DNA of 64,000 nucleotides from Chaetoceros tenuissimus (Eukaryota; Bacillariophyta; Thalassiosirophyceae; Chaetocerotales; Chaetocerotaceae): the NCBI GenBank assembly GCA_021927905.1, contig BLLK01000046.1:248001-312000 (forward strand), given 5' to 3'. The notes below the pieces were generated by a model. The model did no database searches. It saw nothing but the letters and a program-made list of their open reading frames with translations, and had not been told where the DNA came from. The position numbers and the translations under genes were made by a program. Within the stretch, counting starts at the first letter, position 1. Every line of letters starts with the position of its first letter. This document shows, piece after piece, positions 61,526-64,000 of this stretch.

Positions 61526-63685
61526 TTAGTTTTCTATACGAGTAGGATTCAATTGGGCATTACCACAGGCTTTTCTACTGCTCCCAAAGCGATCAACATC
61601 ACTACATTTTGCAATCCTTGAACCGAATTGAATTGCACGTTTCACGAGACCATAGCACTTCGACATCCCTATATGCTTTGCCACAAGCCGAAGAATTAAT
61701 TTTTCACCTACACCTTGCTGAATTGTCATGTCACAAATATTAGTAATATCTAGAGAATTCAAGTAAGAAACAACATTCTCGTCGAGAAAAGGTAATCTTG
61801 ATTCTTTTCCATGACTTGAAATACAGCGATCATCCCTACCCAGATTTCTCGTCCACAATCTTGACTTTTCCATTTTCAATTCTTCTCGCAGTGCATCGTA
61901 TCCTCCTCGTTCGTAAGTTACTCTATGTCGACCGTATCCAGCAAGTTGTTCATCGGCTCCTATGCCCACCAGAATAACTCGCGCACGAGACAAAAATTTC
62001 ACCCTTTCTTGAGAAGTTGCTTTACTCGTTTGTTCTTGCTTCGCCCCAGGTTGTATATTTTGAGAGGACTGCTTCTTACTCTTTTTCTTTGCCGATTTTT
62101 CTCCTTTCTTCACAGCATGAACCTCGCATAAATCGGCTCTTCCACCAAGATATTTGTTTATTAATCTAAGATAATTTGAGGAGCAGCAGACTTTGCATGA
62201 GTGAAATATGCACCCATCCTGGACTTTTCTTTTGCAGCCATAAGTGCTACAAGACTGGTCTTTTATCAAAGATTGTTCACCGGCAAACCTCAAATGATTA
62301 GATGAATGTTGGAAATATTTACTGTCAAGAATTACTCCTTGACCTCTACTTGCGAACCAAAATGCCGTGGCGATGTTAAAGTCCATTGTTGACGATAATG
62401 GAGATATTAGATTGCGGATAGTTTGTTCTTCTTTCAACACTTCTGAATAATCTACATCTACTGCTATAAATCGCCATTTACGAGTGGGATAGTTCAACAA
62501 CATTTCATTGTATGACAGCAATGCTGCCTGTCGATCAGGGGATTGCATGAATGGATCACCCTTGCAATTGTTACTTTTTGAAGCAAAGGCGACATTGATC
62601 AAATCAATAGGTTGTTCTTTTGGAACATGATTATCACATAAAGCTGCAATGACAACAGAGTCAACTCCTCCAGAAAACAATACTGCCACACTAGCATCTA
62701 TTTTGTCGTCATTTTTTAATGAAGGAGCATTCACTACTCTCCTTCGTACAGCTTCGTTCAAATGATAATGGAAATGTTTTGCAGCATCAATGATTTTTGG
62801 AGATATATTCATACCATCTAATGTCATCTGCCTTGAAATTTCATCCCATTCCACTAATCCATTGTATTTGTTGTCGAAACTATTAATATTATCTTTCGGG
62901 ACATTTTGTAAATGCTTTAAAGCCAAATGCGTCAGTAGACCTGATTGTAATTCCAACCTGTACACTTTTCCAGCTTCAATCTCAACCATACTACTTTTAA
63001 ACTCATTACTATCAGGCACAACCGACGAAATTACAAAAGGTTCATCTTTACCACGAACATCTTCAAAATTACCAAGTATTGGTCCTATGGTACCAGTTGA
63101 GGTTGGTCCTATTGCACTGCTTTCATTGTCTACGGAATTTATTTTTGACATGAGCAGCGATCGCCGACCCAGTGGATCCCTACCAAAATATAAGCAATTA
63201 CTTGACTCATTCAATAATATAAATGAATATTCACCATGAACATGAGAAAGAGCAGAGGCAATAGCTTCATGTTCCTCATTGCTGGAAAAACAGTTTGAAT
63301 TTCTTGATCTTTCATCAACTGCATTCTGAATCATCTTCATAACTCGTATTGTATCCGATTCATGTTCTCTACTACCATCATGATTTGCCACATCGAAACT
63401 TGGCATTCCATACGCTTCATCATGAGAATAACATTCTCCATTCCAACAAAAACAGTATTGGCTAGACAAAGAGGAAGAAGAATAAGGCTGTTGGACTATT
63501 TTTTCTCCTCTCATATGAAGCACAGCTGCAAATAGATTCAGGATCCATTCATTATCGTTGTCAATATACGTCCTTGAAGATTGATAATCTGGACCTCGTG
63601 AAATTAAGGCATCTTGAATGAGTTTCGAAAGTTCATCAATCTTTTCATGTGTAGGGTGAGCAAAAGTCAGTCCGATTCCGCACAT
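61526..63685 (-). CDS. ASNSD1-like asparagine-synthetase-domain protein with Cys-rich insert
   Basis: 719 aa, ATG at 63685 (MCGIGLTFAHPTHEKIDELS). Residue Cys2 would be the glutaminase nucleophile of class II amidotransferases; the domain runs to about residue 240, with WNGECYSH and YFGRDPLGRRSLL. The synthetase half starts with the ATP loop VLFSGGVDSVVIAAL and continues with RDDRCISSHGKESRLPFLDE and LVGIGADEQLAGYGRHRVTY. This is the eukaryotic ASNSD1 type rather than true asparagine synthetase; its reaction is not established. Between the two conserved parts (about residues 478-560) sits a Cys/His-rich insert, CSTYGCKRKVQDGCIFHSCK followed by VCC and CEVH, then a Lys-rich stretch. It looks like a zinc-binding unit. 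The C-terminus (GLVKRAIQFGSRIAKC) is conserved. Confidence 0.88.
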   Translation of the reverse strand: MCGIGLTFAHPTHEKIDELSKLIQDALISRGPDYQSSRTYIDNDNEWILNLFAAVLHMRGEKIVQQPYSSSSLSSQYCFCWNGECYSHDEAYGMPSFDVANHDGSREHESDTIRVMKMIQNAVDERSRNSNCFSSNEEHEAIASALSHVHGEYSFILLNESSNCLYFGRDPLGRRSLLMSKINSVDNESSAIGPTSTGTIGPILGNFEDVRGKDEPFVISSVVPDSNEFKSSMVEIEAGKVYRLELQSGLLTHLALKHLQNVPKDNINSFDNKYNGLVEWDEISRQMTLDGMNISPKIIDAAKHFHYHLNEAVRRRVVNAPSLKNDDKIDASVAVLFSGGVDSVVIAALCDNHVPKEQPIDLINVAFASKSNNCKGDPFMQSPDRQAALLSYNEMLLNYPTRKWRFIAVDVDYSEVLKEEQTIRNLISPLSSTMDFNIATAFWFASRGQGVILDSKYFQHSSNHLRFAGEQSLIKDQSCSTYGCKRKVQDGCIFHSCKVCCSSNYLRLINKYLGGRADLCEVHAVKKGEKSAKKKSKKQSSQNIQPGAKQEQTSKATSQERVKFLSRARVILVGIGADEQLAGYGRHRVTYERGGYDALREELKMEKSRLWTRNLGRDDRCISSHGKESRLPFLDENVVSYLNSLDITNICDMTIQQGVGEKLILRLVAKHIGMSKCYGLVKRAIQFGSRIAKCSDVDRFGSSRKACGNAQLNPTRIEN

Positions 63686-64000
63686 AATTTAATTAGAGTC
63701 TTTTGCTTTTTTTTGGATGTTTCGATTTCGTTGCCTTTTTCCAGCATAAAATGAATGGTAGAAGCAGAGTGTTGAGCCCTCCTTCACGGACGCTAAGAAT
63801 TGGGGGGAAGCTACATCTCCGTAGACGCGTACAAGACATACCAGAATAAATGGCCTATTGCTTCATAGCCACCAATTTTTACACGATGTGAAAAATACAA
63901 GATGGGACTTAACTCGTTCAACTCAACGAGAAAAAGTTAATTACCTCACAAAATTTGTTAGATGCGATTGTATAACTCGTCACAAATGTATTGTCTAGCG
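63686..64000. promoter_or_regulatory. Upstream region of the ASNSD1-like gene
   Basis: 315 bp up to the window end. AT-rich, with GGGGGGAAG near 63800. No coding signal or known element seen. Confidence 0.35.

Noticed and set aside
1-64000. tRNA, rRNA, CRISPR arrays, virus-derived or LTR elements
   Set aside because: Read through both strands for tRNA T-loop words, regular spacer arrays and reverse transcriptase or capsid motifs; none was convincing. A covariance-model scan would be needed to rule out tRNAs fully.

Overview
The window looks like nuclear DNA of a diatom, most likely a centric one. The evidence is: short spliceosomal introns of about 70-215 bp with GT-AG ends; signal peptides followed by an ASAFAP-like plastid-import motif (at the N-termini encoded at 28264 and 10506); diatom-type regulators (an HSF, a GARP/SHLQKYRL-type Myb, a RING plus helicase-associated-domain protein ending in a Cys/His module I associate with diatoms); an acidic Ser/Glu-rich type I membrane protein like silica-associated proteins; and a dynein heavy chain tail, a family I would expect only in a lineage that keeps flagellated gametes. 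The sequence is AT-rich and gene-dense. I saw no rRNA, tRNA, CRISPR array or virus-derived element.

Layout. 1-7.4 kb: a three-exon HSF, a stand-alone dynein heavy chain tail, and the first of three quiescin-type sulfhydryl oxidases (QSOX). 7.4-19 kb: a three-exon bifunctional AdhE with a plastid-like presequence, a membrane-anchored histidine phosphatase, a small secreted protein, a TrmO-type tRNA methyltransferase, and a tail-to-tail pair of QSOX genes. 19-22.4 kb: three tandem two-TM proteins with a SHOCT-like tail, the last interrupted by an in-frame stop. 22.6-31 kb: a secretory TPR/GT41-like protein, a cyclin Y homologue, a plastid-targeted small protein, and a DGK1/dolichol-kinase-family membrane enzyme. 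31-41.4 kb: the acidic silica-associated-like protein, a myosin, and a CBP/p300-type acetyltransferase. 41.5-50.3 kb: an IQ/EF-hand/zinc-finger protein, a 1317-residue membrane protein with 23 LNR (Notch) repeats, and an SLC35F-type transporter. 51-64 kb: the RING/HA-domain protein, the GARP factor, a 1.05-kb MITE-like element, a Cys-rich four-TM protein, a protein ending in about ten Ala-Glu-rich repeats, and an ASNSD1-like amidotransferase/synthetase.

Most genes are unrelated neighbours, as is usual in a eukaryote. Two groups do look like local families: the QSOX genes (all membrane-anchored, with introns cutting the thioredoxin active site at slightly different places, producing 9-nt and 14-nt microexons) and the two-TM/SHOCT-like trio. 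Spliced structures were worked out by hand from GT-AG sites and protein continuity; none is checked against transcripts.
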